A stretch of DNA of 43,981 nt, taken from positions 1 to 43,981 of IMG/VR virus record IMGVR_UViG_3300025736_000056. One strand, 5' to 3'. Shown piece after piece: positions 29,987-36,577 of this stretch. How positions within the stretch are numbered: position 1 is the first letter of the stretch; the number at the start of each line of letters is the position of its first letter. Both the position numbers and the translations under genes were made by a program. Origin of the DNA: a virus. The notes under the pieces were generated by a model. That model saw nothing but the letters and a program-made list of their open reading frames with translations, was not told the origin of the DNA and searched no databases.

Positions 29987-30211
29987 ATGAAACATGATCG
30001 TTGGCTTATCTTAGTTGTGATCGGTTATGTTGTACTAATATTCATCCTTCCATGGTATGGGTGGCTAATATTAATACTGCTTTTTATTGGCTACATGGAA
30101 TGTGCAGATGAAATTAAAAAGAGATCACAGGAAATAGAAGTTGAAAAATCAAAAGAAATTCTAAACCAACTATCTTCTCTTTCTTATTTATTTGAAAACA
30201 ACAACCAATAA
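29987..30211 (+). CDS. Membrane hairpin protein (74 aa)
   Basis: Two closely spaced hydrophobic segments (WLILVVIGYVVLIFILPWYG and WLILILLFIGYM), then an acidic/basic coiled tail. Two bases after the preceding stop. Could be holin-like or membrane-tethering; no family recognised. Confidence 0.5.
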   Translation: MKHDRWLILVVIGYVVLIFILPWYGWLILILLFIGYMECADEIKKRSQEIEVEKSKEILNQLSSLSYLFENNNQ

Positions 30212-30222
30212 GGAAAAGTGGA

Positions 30223-30342
30223 ATGAGAAAACAAAAGTGCAGTTGTTGTGGTAGGGAGTTAATGGAGTGCATGGTTGATAATAAAATAGTAGTATTTTGT
30301 AGTGTATGTGACCTAGAAATGGAAAGAAATGAAAGCACATAA
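30223..30342 (+). CDS. Zinc-ribbon microprotein (39 aa)
   Basis: CSCCGRELMEC and FCSVCDLEME give CxCC and CxxC ligand pairs, almost the whole protein. AAGGAAAAGTGGA precedes the ATG. Function unknown. Confidence 0.5.
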   Translation: MRKQKCSCCGRELMECMVDNKIVVFCSVCDLEMERNEST

Positions 30343-30381
30343 TAGTATAAATATTAAGAAAGGTAAAAGATAGGGTGGTCT

Positions 30382-30468
30382 ATGACCTATTGCTTATACC
30401 CCCATTTAAAAGATAAAACTCTAGCCTTTGATATCTCTAAAAAAGAAGTACGTATTAAGGAGCAGTAA
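30382..30468 (+). CDS. Possible micropeptide (28 aa)
   Basis: MTYCLYPHLKDKTLAFDISK and eight more residues, with GGGTGG upstream and a stop two bases before the next ATG. Placement in the tight operon supports it; its size does not. Confidence 0.3.
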   Translation: MTYCLYPHLKDKTLAFDISKKEVRIKEQ

Positions 30469-30470
30469 AA

Positions 30471-30575
30471 ATGAAACGTAAAGGCTCTCTACTAGGATTA
30501 TTCATTATCTATTTTGCTCTTATTGCTGGAGCTATTATCTTGATCGTGTGGCCACAATATGTAACTTTTATCTAG
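30471..30575 (+). CDS. Single-span membrane micropeptide (34 aa)
   Basis: Basic start MKRKGS, then one membrane helix (LLGLFIIYFALIAGAIILIV) and a short polar tail. The AAGGAGCAGTAAAA cassette precedes the ATG. Last gene of the early operon. Confidence 0.5.
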   Translation: MKRKGSLLGLFIIYFALIAGAIILIVWPQYVTFI

Positions 30576-30636
30576 TTAAGGTGAAAGTATATACCTTTTT
30601 GGTAAAGATCGCTTAAAACTAAAATATGGAGGAAAT

Positions 30637-30677
30637 AAAAAAAGTGCCATACGTTGAGTATATGGCACTTTTTTTTT
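30637..30677. terminator. Bidirectional terminator between convergent operons
   Basis: Arms 30637-30651 and 30661-30677: A7-GTGCCATA and TATGGCAC-T8 around a 9-base loop. The A and T tracts make it act on both strands, ending the rightward early operon and the leftward recombination operon. 30576-30636 holds nothing else that I can see. Confidence 0.9.
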
Positions 30678-30695
30678 ACTTATTTTAAAATTACT

Positions 30696-30982
30696 TTAGC
30701 CTTTAGATTTAACAGGAGCAAGCCCTTTTAAAAGTTTCTCTAAGTCACTAATATTTCGTACTTCTTCAACGCTCTCGAATCCATAAGACCCAATAATTTC
30801 AAAAAAGGCTTTATTCCCGATCTTATTTTGAGCCACAAGTATTTTGTCTATTCGTCAAGTTCTTTTTTACTGCTTCCCTGCTTGACTAAATAGACAGGCA
30901 TATCCCATAAAACACAATTCATATGCTCGTCAACCTCTGCTATTCCACCACTGAGTCCGACATCAATTCCTACATATTTCAT
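30696..30982 (-). pseudogene. Broken RuvC-like resolvase gene (frameshifted/fused remnant)
   Basis: From the ATG at 30982, 44 codons read MKYVGIDVGLSGGIAEVDEH and on to KKELDE, then TAG at 30850-30848. GIDVGLSGG with its Asp is the first catalytic strand of phage RuvC-like resolvases, normally about 150 residues long. A different frame (30854-30696) then reads RIDKILVAQNKIGNKAFFEI to the stop, a sensible C-terminus that does not look like RuvC. This suggests a deletion that joined two genes out of frame. Confidence 0.55.
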
Positions 30983-30995
30983 TTTATTCCTTTCT

Positions 30996-31193
30996 TTAAA
31001 ATTCTATACGCAAATCATTATCTTCAAGTGCCTGTTCAAAACTATTAAGTAGCTCAACAGCATCTTCTAGTTTTTGAAGTTGTTCTAAATCTGCAAGCAC
31101 CTCTTCTGGAGTTATATACCCATTATTTAATGCGTACCAGAAATCGTCACTACTTCCTTGTGGTTCTGCGTTTTTTTTAAATTTCCATTCCAT
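30996..31193 (-). CDS. Conserved small phage protein (65 aa)
   Basis: MEWKFKKNAEPQGSSDDFWY, ALNNGYITPEEVLADLEQLQ and an acidic helical end. This FWYxL...GYI.PEE pattern recurs in phage recombination operons; function unknown. GGAGAAGTAGA precedes the ATG. Overlaps the tail of the gene at 31127-31282. Confidence 0.6.
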   Translation of the reverse strand: MEWKFKKNAEPQGSSDDFWYALNNGYITPEEVLADLEQLQKLEDAVELLNSFEQALEDNDLRIEF

Positions 31194-31282
31194 TCTACTT
31201 CTCCTTTTTTTTCTTCACTGTTCCACGGAAAGTATAGTCTTTTACCTTCTTTAGTTATTATGAAATATCCTCCCTTCGTCAT
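31127..31282 (-). CDS. Small protein coupled to RecT (51 aa)
   Basis: MTKGGYFIITKEGKRLYFPW then a charged tail. Its ATG overlaps the recT stop (ATGA). The last 67 bases overlap the next gene in another frame, so only the first half is likely under its own constraint. Confidence 0.45.
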   Translation of the reverse strand: MTKGGYFIITKEGKRLYFPWNSEEKKGEVEWNGNLKKTQNHKEVVTISGTH

Positions 31283-32094
31283 TCTCTTTGGCCATCAGCT
31301 TCTACATGTACCTTATTTGTACCTTCAACACCTTGTTCTTGTCTTTTTGCTGTATCAGAGTCCACAGGCTTAACTTTTTTTTCTTTGTATGGGATATCTA
31401 CCTCTTTTGCTTTTTCTATATCTTCTTTAGGAGCTTTAGCGATCTTGTTTTCATTAGTTTTCTTAAACCCTACCATTCCACCAGAAATAGTTGATGCAGT
31501 TGAATCGATTACTTGTGATTCTGTTTCTCTTATTCTCTCCGCTTCATCTTCTTCATATATCCCAGAAAATCCGAATGCTACTCTTGCCCCTTGCATATAT
31601 GCCTTGTGTCTTAGCATCCTCCTCGACCATTTTTTCCACGGTTCCTTTGAAGAGTTATAGCATTCTGACATGTACTCTGTTACCTCTACTGGATAATCAA
31701 TTCCTTTAAGATAAAATTTTGCAGTAATGCTTTCAACCCCTGATCCTGAAGGGTCTGCAAGTAAATCATTTCTTTCACATCTATTTTCAGTTAATACAAC
31801 TCCATTATATTTTTTGTGTCGGGTGCAAAGTTTAATATATCCATCAATCCCAACAACAGGAATAATCCCCCCACCTTTTCCCGGGAAAGCGTACATTTCT
31901 TTCAGCAATGGATTCAAGCCGTAAGTATTTGCAACGATAATTGCCGATACAAATTGCTCGTTTGTTTTACATTCTTTAAATGCTGTTGCTTGTAGCGTTT
32001 TTTGCAATACATCTGATGAAACTTGTAATCTTTCTGCAAGTGCTTGCAGTGCATTTTTGTTTCCGTTTTCCATAATCTCTTTTTTTTCACTCAT
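31279..32094 (-). CDS. recT: RecT-family single-strand annealing recombinase
   Basis: 271 residues. NEQFVSAIIVANTYGLNPLL, EMYAFPGKGGGIIPVVGIDG, YIKLCTRHKKYNGVVL and the RRMLRHKAYMQGARVAFGFS segment are RecT/Bet family hallmarks. The C-terminus is charged and probably flexible. AAGGAGAAAACG precedes the ATG. It likely works with the exonuclease-like protein at 32942-34021 in recombination and replication-fork repair. Confidence 0.9.
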   Translation of the reverse strand: MSEKKEIMENGNKNALQALAERLQVSSDVLQKTLQATAFKECKTNEQFVSAIIVANTYGLNPLLKEMYAFPGKGGGIIPVVGIDGYIKLCTRHKKYNGVVLTENRCERNDLLADPSGSGVESITAKFYLKGIDYPVEVTEYMSECYNSSKEPWKKWSRRMLRHKAYMQGARVAFGFSGIYEEDEAERIRETESQVIDSTASTISGGMVGFKKTNENKIAKAPKEDIEKAKEVDIPYKEKKVKPVDSDTAKRQEQGVEGTNKVHVEADGQRE

Positions 32095-32158
32095 CGTTTT
32101 CTCCTTTTTATTGTTTAATAAATTAAAAATAACCTATCCATATATTTGACTTTGACTT

Positions 32159-32374
32159 CTACCATACATTAAACTCTGTCTTTGAATATGACTTTGATTT
32201 TTCCCATAGGGCACCCGACATTGACACTCCACTTCTCCATAACCCTGCGCCTTCCCCTCTTAACTCTGACCCTGAAGATAACCTATTACCTTCCCTTGAC
32301 CCTGACCCTGACACTACTATTCCCCATGATCTTGACCTTGAAATTGAATTTGACCTTGGATAACATATTTTCAT
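32159..32374 (-). CDS. Ser/Gly/Arg-rich low-complexity protein (71 aa)
   Basis: Starts MKICYPRSNSISRSRSWGIV, then SGSGSREGNRLSSGSELRGE and ends EFNVW. The coding DNA is a run of degenerate TCAGGG-type hexamers. GGAAAGGTAATGCT precedes the ATG. Its composition and Trp end resemble the GYGDG protein at 32765-32926. No known domain. Confidence 0.45.
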   Translation of the reverse strand: MKICYPRSNSISRSRSWGIVVSGSGSREGNRLSSGSELRGEGAGLWRSGVSMSGALWEKSKSYSKTEFNVW

Positions 32375-32387
32375 AGCATTACCTTTC

Positions 32388-32651
32388 CTATTTTTGAGAA
32401 TCAGGAAGTGCGTGAACCCAAGGGAAAGAATCTGTAATGCTTTCCATGTTTACAAGTGCATCACCAACGGGTTCAACTTCATCAAGTATTCCATCTTTTA
32501 TAGCTTGTGAAAATCTACCACTATTTGCAACCCAGCTAGCATCTTTTAGAACAATAAATGACCCTACTACTTCTACTACTTCACCTACTAAGTGATAAGT
32601 TACTGTTCGGATAAAAAATTTTCCCCCTACTTTAAATGGACTTGGTTTCAT
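32388..32651 (-). CDS. Conserved recombination-operon protein (87 aa)
   Basis: MKPSPFKVGGKFFIRTVTYH, LVGEVVEVVGSFIVLKDASW and VANSGRFSQAIKDGILDEVE form a pattern common in phages beside recT. An SH3-like beta barrel is plausible from the strand pattern. Function unknown. AAGGAGAAACACA precedes the ATG. Confidence 0.65.
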   Translation of the reverse strand: MKPSPFKVGGKFFIRTVTYHLVGEVVEVVGSFIVLKDASWVANSGRFSQAIKDGILDEVEPVGDALVNMESITDSFPWVHALPDSQK

Positions 32652-32687
32652 TGTGTTTCTCCTTTTTTAGTTTTGAATTTTTTTTCA

Positions 32688-32762
32688 TTATATGTTCTTA
32701 CCATACATTCCATACATTACTCCATCAATTTTAATCTTTAAATCAATAGTATTATCTTTCAT
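32688..32762 (-). CDS. Possible micropeptide (24 aa)
   Basis: MKDNTIDLKIKIDGVMYGMY and four more residues. It begins two bases after the stop of the GYGDG gene, with GGTGG upstream. Tight spacing is the main support. The rest of 32652-32764 shows nothing. Confidence 0.35.
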   Translation of the reverse strand: MKDNTIDLKIKIDGVMYGMYGKNI

Positions 32763-32764
32763 GC

Positions 32765-32926
32765 TTACCACCCCGAGCAATAGCCATAGCCACAGCCATC
32801 GCCAGAGCCATCGCCATCGCCATCGCCATAGCCAGTGCCATCGCCATCGCTATAGCCATCGCCATAGCCTGAACCCGAGTTATCATTACCATGGTGTCTA
32901 CTTTTTATCTTCGATAAATCCATCAT
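32765..32926 (-). CDS. Gly-Tyr-Asp repeat microprotein (53 aa)
   Basis: After a basic start (MMDLSKIKSRHHGNDN) the protein is Gly at every second position: GSGYGDGYSDGDGTGYGDGD, then GDGSGDGCGYGYCSGW. The DNA is built of GGCGAT/GGCTAT hexamers (catcgc on plus, 32796-32868). Two Cys flank Gly-Tyr near the end. No known fold; it could be flexible, adhesive or a modified-peptide precursor. Confidence 0.55.
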   Translation of the reverse strand: MMDLSKIKSRHHGNDNSGSGYGDGYSDGDGTGYGDGDGDGSGDGCGYGYCSGW

Positions 32927-32941
32927 AGGTTTCCTCTGCTT

Positions 32942-34021
32942 TTAGATAGTTTCATCTTTTTGCTCAACAATACAATTTTTAAGAATCTTATAAATTACAG
33001 CAGGTTCTTTATAAAAAGCCCCTACCTCTTCAAGCTTCGCAGTTACTTGCTTTGCTAATCCCCTTTTTTCTTTCTTTTTTCTCGCAAGCTCTGTTATCTT
33101 TGATGCGCTCACAGTAATTATTTCCATTTCAGCACCATGAAAAAATCCTTCTAGAACTTGCAACGTTTTTTTTATATCAAGTTTCTTTTTTTCATATTCA
33201 ACTTTTGCATATATTGTTCCACCACCAAGATTAATAGATCCGTGCTGGTCTATGTATGCCTTTGCAAGATTAAGTATACCTGTGGCTATCGTAGTCGCTC
33301 TTTTTGCCATAGGAACTAATTGTTCTAATGCTTGCTTTACATCAATACTTCCTGCTACTGGAACTATACTTTTTGAAAACTCAAGATACTGACCTGCAAA
33401 TGCCGGACATGCTAAACAGTTAAAACAATCACTGCACCATGAGCCAGTAATGAATTGGGGTTTTTCTTTTTCTGATTCAATAATTATTTCTTCTATAATA
33501 TCCCTGTACTTTATTGCTTCCTCACGAGTTAGCATGTATTCTTTGTATTGTCTTAACCGTGTTTGCAAAACTACAAGATTGAGTCTTTCAATATGAGGAT
33601 AATTCTCAAAAACCATAATTCCATATGAAATTAACTGAAGATTATTTTTTGGGTGGTGAACATCCATTCTCCCATTTTTCCAGTCTAAAAGTGTACCCTC
33701 TGTCTTTTTTTCAAGAAACAGATCAAAAGTACCTTGCAAATTCATAGTAGTTGATTTAATCAATTCTTCTGTATGAACAATTACACCTTCAGGAATAGCT
33801 ACTTCAAGGTTGTATAGTCCAATTCGTAAGTCTTTCATTTGTTGCTCGTCTAGATTGAATCTTTTTTCAACATAGTCAAAGTCAATAGGTTCATTAAGAA
33901 CTTTGTTTTTCGCTAGGATATGAAATGCTGTACCTTCGACTGCTACCTCACTTCCATATCCTTTGTTAAGACTAAAACTCGCTGGACAATTTGCTGACAT
34001 TGCTAATGCTGATGGTCTCAT
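32942..34021 (-). CDS. RecB/Cas4-like nuclease (DUF2800-type exonuclease)
   Basis: 359 residues. Starts RPSALAMSANCPASFSLNKG, with GTAFHILAKNKV; PD-(D/E)XK-type motifs GTFDLFLEKK and LLDWKNGRMD, plus NNLQLISYG. A Cys cluster WCSDCFNCLACPAF suggests a zinc or Fe-S site as in Cas4/AddB-like nucleases. Near recT in the same operon, it is the likely resecting exonuclease partner. ATG overlaps the upstream stop. Confidence 0.82.
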   Translation of the reverse strand: MRPSALAMSANCPASFSLNKGYGSEVAVEGTAFHILAKNKVLNEPIDFDYVEKRFNLDEQQMKDLRIGLYNLEVAIPEGVIVHTEELIKSTTMNLQGTFDLFLEKKTEGTLLDWKNGRMDVHHPKNNLQLISYGIMVFENYPHIERLNLVVLQTRLRQYKEYMLTREEAIKYRDIIEEIIIESEKEKPQFITGSWCSDCFNCLACPAFAGQYLEFSKSIVPVAGSIDVKQALEQLVPMAKRATTIATGILNLAKAYIDQHGSINLGGGTIYAKVEYEKKKLDIKKTLQVLEGFFHGAEMEIITVSASKITELARKKKEKRGLAKQVTAKLEEVGAFYKEPAVIYKILKNCIVEQKDETI

Positions 34022-34161
34022 TTTTTGTTCTTTTCATTTTGTATGTTAGTTTTTCTTTCCTTACAGCTCTTTCTATTTCGGCAATTTTCGCACATGATCG
34101 GTTTAAATTTTCCAGTTGCTTTTAATCTCGCACATAATTTTTTATCGATTGTGAATGCCAT
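34018..34161 (-). CDS. Cys-containing small protein (47 aa)
   Basis: MAFTIDKKLCARLKATGKFK then MCENCRNRKSCKERK: CxxC...C pattern, probably zinc. The stop overlaps the nuclease ATG (ATGA). Its start overlaps the end of the gene at 34142-34315. Confidence 0.5.
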   Translation of the reverse strand: MAFTIDKKLCARLKATGKFKPIMCENCRNRKSCKERKTNIQNEKNKK

Positions 34162-34315
34162 TTCTATTTCCCTTTCTCACAGAAGAATAAGAATCGCAAG
34201 CACAAATGGAAGTTTTCTCTTGTAATAACAAAGTTGAATAAAATTCTTTATCCTTGATGTTTGAACCTTTTTCTGATAGAATGGTTTTTACGTTAGTTGG
34301 TTGGTAACCTTTCAT
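34142..34315 (-). CDS. Hypothetical small protein (57 aa)
   Basis: From the ATG at 34315 (AAAGGAGAACACATA upstream). MKGYQPTNVKTILSEKGSNI then LLQEKTSICACDSYSSVRKG. No family recognised. Downstream of the regulator gene in the same direction. Confidence 0.45.
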   Translation of the reverse strand: MKGYQPTNVKTILSEKGSNIKDKEFYSTLLLQEKTSICACDSYSSVRKGNRNGIHNR

Positions 34316-34348
34316 TATGTGTTCTCCTTTCGTAGAGGTGAGCAAGAT

Positions 34349-34380
34349 AGCAGGTAAGAGTAATTTCTTATCTGCTATTT
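34349..34380 (-). other. Intercistronic hairpin after regulator gene
   Basis: Perfect 13-base arms (34349-34361 and 34368-34380, one G.T pair) around a 6-base loop, overlapping the stop of the regulator gene. On plus it is followed by TTTTTGTTT; on the minus strand no T tract follows, so it is more likely an mRNA processing or stability element than a terminator for the regulator. Confidence 0.5.
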
Positions 34381-34602
34381 TTGTTTATGTTTACAAATAA
34401 ATAAAGTATCAAAATCTGAATCAAGTAATTTTATGATTTTTTCTCGCAAGATAAATGATGGTGAGACCTTATATTTATTATATTTTGTGAGCATAGAAAT
34501 ATAAGACTGAGAGATTTTTAGTTTTTTTGAAAGTGTCGCAGGAGATAGATTTTTTATTAAACATATTTTTGTAAATTGTTTTTCTTTAAGTAAAATTTTC
34601 AT
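34375..34602 (-). CDS. XRE/Cro-like DNA-binding regulator
   Basis: 75 residues. The helix-turn-helix LSPATLSKKLKISQSYISML occupies residues 19-38, followed by a short C-terminal helix (ILREKIIKLLDSDFDTLFIC). Size fits a Cro-type protein. It has its own promoter and an inverted repeat around its start, suggesting self-control. It may also bind the early promoter operator at 23139-23152, but the two sites are not obviously alike. Confidence 0.7.
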   Translation of the reverse strand: MKILLKEKQFTKICLIKNLSPATLSKKLKISQSYISMLTKYNKYKVSPSFILREKIIKLLDSDFDTLFICKHKQK

Positions 34603-34649
34603 GTTTTCATCCTTTGTTTACACACACAATATTACACTAGGATGAAAAC
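34603..34649. promoter_or_regulatory. Operator-like inverted repeat at regulator promoter
   Basis: GTTTTCATCC (34603-34612) and GGATGAAAAC (34640-34649) are perfect 10-base inverted repeats. One arm covers the ribosome site of the regulator, the other lies in the spacer of its promoter. Consistent with autoregulation by DNA binding, or with an mRNA hairpin. Confidence 0.55.
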
Positions 34650-34657
34650 ATTGTCAA
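34629..34657 (-). promoter_or_regulatory. Promoter of regulator gene (leftward)
   Basis: On the minus strand TTGACA (34657-34652), 17-base spacer, TAATAT (34634-34629). It drives the regulator and probably the recombination operon down to 30696. Confidence 0.8.
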
Positions 34658-34663
34658 GATATG

Positions 34664-34683
34664 TTTATCAGTATTTATCAGTA
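34664..34683. repeat. Tandem 10-bp repeat upstream of regulator promoter
   Basis: TTTATCAGTA twice in a row (34664-34673 and 34674-34683), just upstream of the -35 box in the leftward direction. Possible binding site for an activator or repressor. Confidence 0.6.
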
Positions 34684-34684
34684 A

Positions 34685-35062
34685 TTAACCAAGCGTTGGC
34701 ACACCTTCTCTATTGATCTTCTTCAAAACATATTTTAATTCACTTAGTAGGTTTTTTCTGTCTTTTACTGTCTTAAGCTTAACGAAATTGTTGAAACCAT
34801 AGACACCCATTGAACCAAGATACAAAGTTCGTGCCTGCATGGGATCTTTGCAGATGTTTTTTATTTGTAGACACACTTTGTATATACGATAGTCATAATA
34901 CATTCTAAATAAGAACGTTATTAAGGATGGTATACTGATCTCTTCTCCGCACCATAAACACCTATTGCCATACAACATCGATTCAATAGGAGAAAGACCC
35001 ATTGAACACAAAAAACATTTTGTACAATCTTCTTCTTTTAAAGACCTGCCTATATCTGTCAT
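34685..35062 (-). CDS. Zinc-ribbon hypothetical protein (125 aa)
   Basis: From the ATG at 35062 (AAGGAGTTATTG upstream). CTKCFLCSMGLSPIES and NRCLWCGEEI give CxxCxxC and CxxC Cys groups, followed by a helical domain (FLFRMYYDYRIYKVCLQIKN). Function unknown. Confidence 0.5.
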   Translation of the reverse strand: MTDIGRSLKEEDCTKCFLCSMGLSPIESMLYGNRCLWCGEEISIPSLITFLFRMYYDYRIYKVCLQIKNICKDPMQARTLYLGSMGVYGFNNFVKLKTVKDRKNLLSELKYVLKKINREGVPTLG

Positions 35063-35076
35063 CAATAACTCCTTAT

Positions 35077-35478
35077 TTATTTTGAAATCAACTTCACAGC
35101 AAAAACTGCAATTTCACAAAGTAAGTTAATAATAAAATCTGATTTTTTTAATGCTTGTGGGGAAATTTCTTTTGCATCGCTTCTTAATTTTAAGCCGGCT
35201 TCTTCTGGTGTCATGTTCCCCAGAACTATTTCTTTTTGCAACTCCGATGCTCTACCAAATAAGTCAAAAGCAAGAGTCCTTACTTCTGTTCTTAAAAACT
35301 CTTTTAAAACTCTAAGCATTACTTTTATAAACTGTACTGGCAATTTTCTTGCAACTCTTTTTATCCAGTTCCACAGACCTGTTTTTTCTGGTTCACGTCC
35401 TTGTGCTAAAACCTTTTTTAAATCTTCTACATTCTTTTCTTGTACTGCGGTATTTAAAATTCTACTTGTTGCACTCAT
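35077..35478 (-). CDS. Hypothetical helical protein (133 aa)
   Basis: Amphipathic helices (WNWIKRVARKLPVQFIKVML) and a hydrophobic C-terminus (FIINLLCEIAVFAVKLISK). Membrane association is possible, so it could belong to the lysis group upstream. GGGGTAAATC precedes the ATG. No family recognised. Confidence 0.5.
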   Translation of the reverse strand: MSATSRILNTAVQEKNVEDLKKVLAQGREPEKTGLWNWIKRVARKLPVQFIKVMLRVLKEFLRTEVRTLAFDLFGRASELQKEIVLGNMTPEEAGLKLRSDAKEISPQALKKSDFIINLLCEIAVFAVKLISK

Positions 35479-35503
35479 GATTTACCCCTTTTTGTTTATA
35501 GTG

Positions 35504-35851
35504 TCACTTGAGATCCTTATAGGTTTTTTTCAAATATACTTCATCGGGATAACATGCTTTAAATAATTTATATTTAAGTTTATATATATCAGTTTCATAT
35601 CCTTTGAATTCGTGAAACTCTTTACTTCCATTATTGAGTATTACCAAAAAGTCGATTCTCATAGTACAAACTTTTACTTGGTTTACCATAATTGGAACAT
35701 TCTCTTGTGAATGATATTCTTTTATTTCTTTGATCTTTACGAGAAATGCTAGTTTATTGCAATATCGTGCTTCACCTTTTGATTGATGATTATGTCCTTG
35801 ATTGCATTGAGTTCTCTTGTATCCTTTAATTCTACTTATTTTCTTTTTCAT
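35504..35851 (-). CDS. DUF1064-type nuclease-like protein
   Basis: 115 residues. NHQSKGEARYCNKLAFLVKI, MRIDFLVILNNGSKEFHEFK and GYETDIYKLKYKLFKACYPD match the DUF1064 pattern: a conserved Glu, a D in RIDF, and E..K..ET, suggestive of a PD-(D/E)XK/Holliday-junction-resolvase fold. Probably a recombination or packaging-related nuclease. Its start overlaps the HNH gene end by 20 bases, and its ribosome site is weak. Confidence 0.7.
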   Translation of the reverse strand: MKKKISRIKGYKRTQCNQGHNHQSKGEARYCNKLAFLVKIKEIKEYHSQENVPIMVNQVKVCTMRIDFLVILNNGSKEFHEFKGYETDIYKLKYKLFKACYPDEVYLKKTYKDLK

Positions 35852-36383
35852 GAGGACACTTTCCGTAAAATGTTTCCGCCATGTGACAGTTGTAACATAA
35901 TAATTCTAAATCTTTTGGGTAATTATTTTTAACTATCCATACATAAAAATGTCTACCTGTTCGTCCAACTTCTTTTCTATGTTTTCCGCCATCGTTATTT
36001 ATATGATGTATATATAAAAACTCTTTATGTGTCTCACCACAACATGCACATTTATTACCATAATTATTTAAAACTAGATTTCTAGCTTTTTTTAAATAGT
36101 CCATATTCCTTTTTAAAACATCTTCTTTGTTTCTGTGATACCAGTTTCTAGCAACTTCTTTTCGTTTTTCTATTTGTTCATCCGTCCTTGTTAATCTTCT
36201 TTGTCTCTCGTATATTTTTTTTCTTTTTAATATTTTTTCCTTATTATCGTAATGATATTTTTTGTTGTATTCTTGTTTGCATTCAGTACACCAATATTTT
36301 GCCATTGAAAATTTACCGCATACAGAACATTTAAACTCACCAAATTTATTTGTTTGTTTATACGTTTTCCCTTTTTTGTTCAT
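35832..36383 (-). CDS. HNH endonuclease with N-terminal zinc ribbon
   Basis: 183 residues. KCSVCGKFSMAKYWCTECKQ (zinc ribbon), a long basic helix with repeated YHRNKE/KKIYE units, then CACCGETHKEFLYIHHINND and LELLCYNCHMAETF, the HNH-zinc catalytic core. Same overall build as the nested HNH at 23502-24101. It overlaps the gene before by 26 bases and the gene after by 20, so it was inserted without destroying either. Confidence 0.88.
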   Translation of the reverse strand: MNKKGKTYKQTNKFGEFKCSVCGKFSMAKYWCTECKQEYNKKYHYDNKEKILKRKKIYERQRRLTRTDEQIEKRKEVARNWYHRNKEDVLKRNMDYLKKARNLVLNNYGNKCACCGETHKEFLYIHHINNDGGKHRKEVGRTGRHFYVWIVKNNYPKDLELLCYNCHMAETFYGKCPHEKENK

Positions 36384-36573
36384 CTTTTCCCTTTTTGATT
36401 TCTTCTAGTTTTGCTTTTGCATTCGCTGACTCGTCGATTAATAATTCTATGATCTTCTCGGCAACACCCACGTTCCATTTTTTATAGGCATATTCGGCTA
36501 GGTCTTTTCCGAAATTTTGTTTATCAATTGCAATAATAGCATGTTTAAGAATTTTATTGAATAAAAATCCCAT
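36358..36573 (-). CDS. Hypothetical protein beside holin-like gene (71 aa)
   Basis: MGFLFNKILKHAIIAIDKQN then KKWNVGVAEKIIELLIDESA and a charged tail. Possibly part of the lysis cluster with the two genes before it. No family recognised. Confidence 0.45.
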   Translation of the reverse strand: MGFLFNKILKHAIIAIDKQNFGKDLAEYAYKKWNVGVAEKIIELLIDESANAKAKLEEIKKGKDEQKRENV

Positions 36574-36577
36574 GATT

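Noticed and set aside
32765-32870. Repeated catcgc/catagc units as a possible CRISPR array or satellite
   Set aside because: The units are 6 bases in frame with a protein, with no spacers; they are the codons of a Gly-rich protein.
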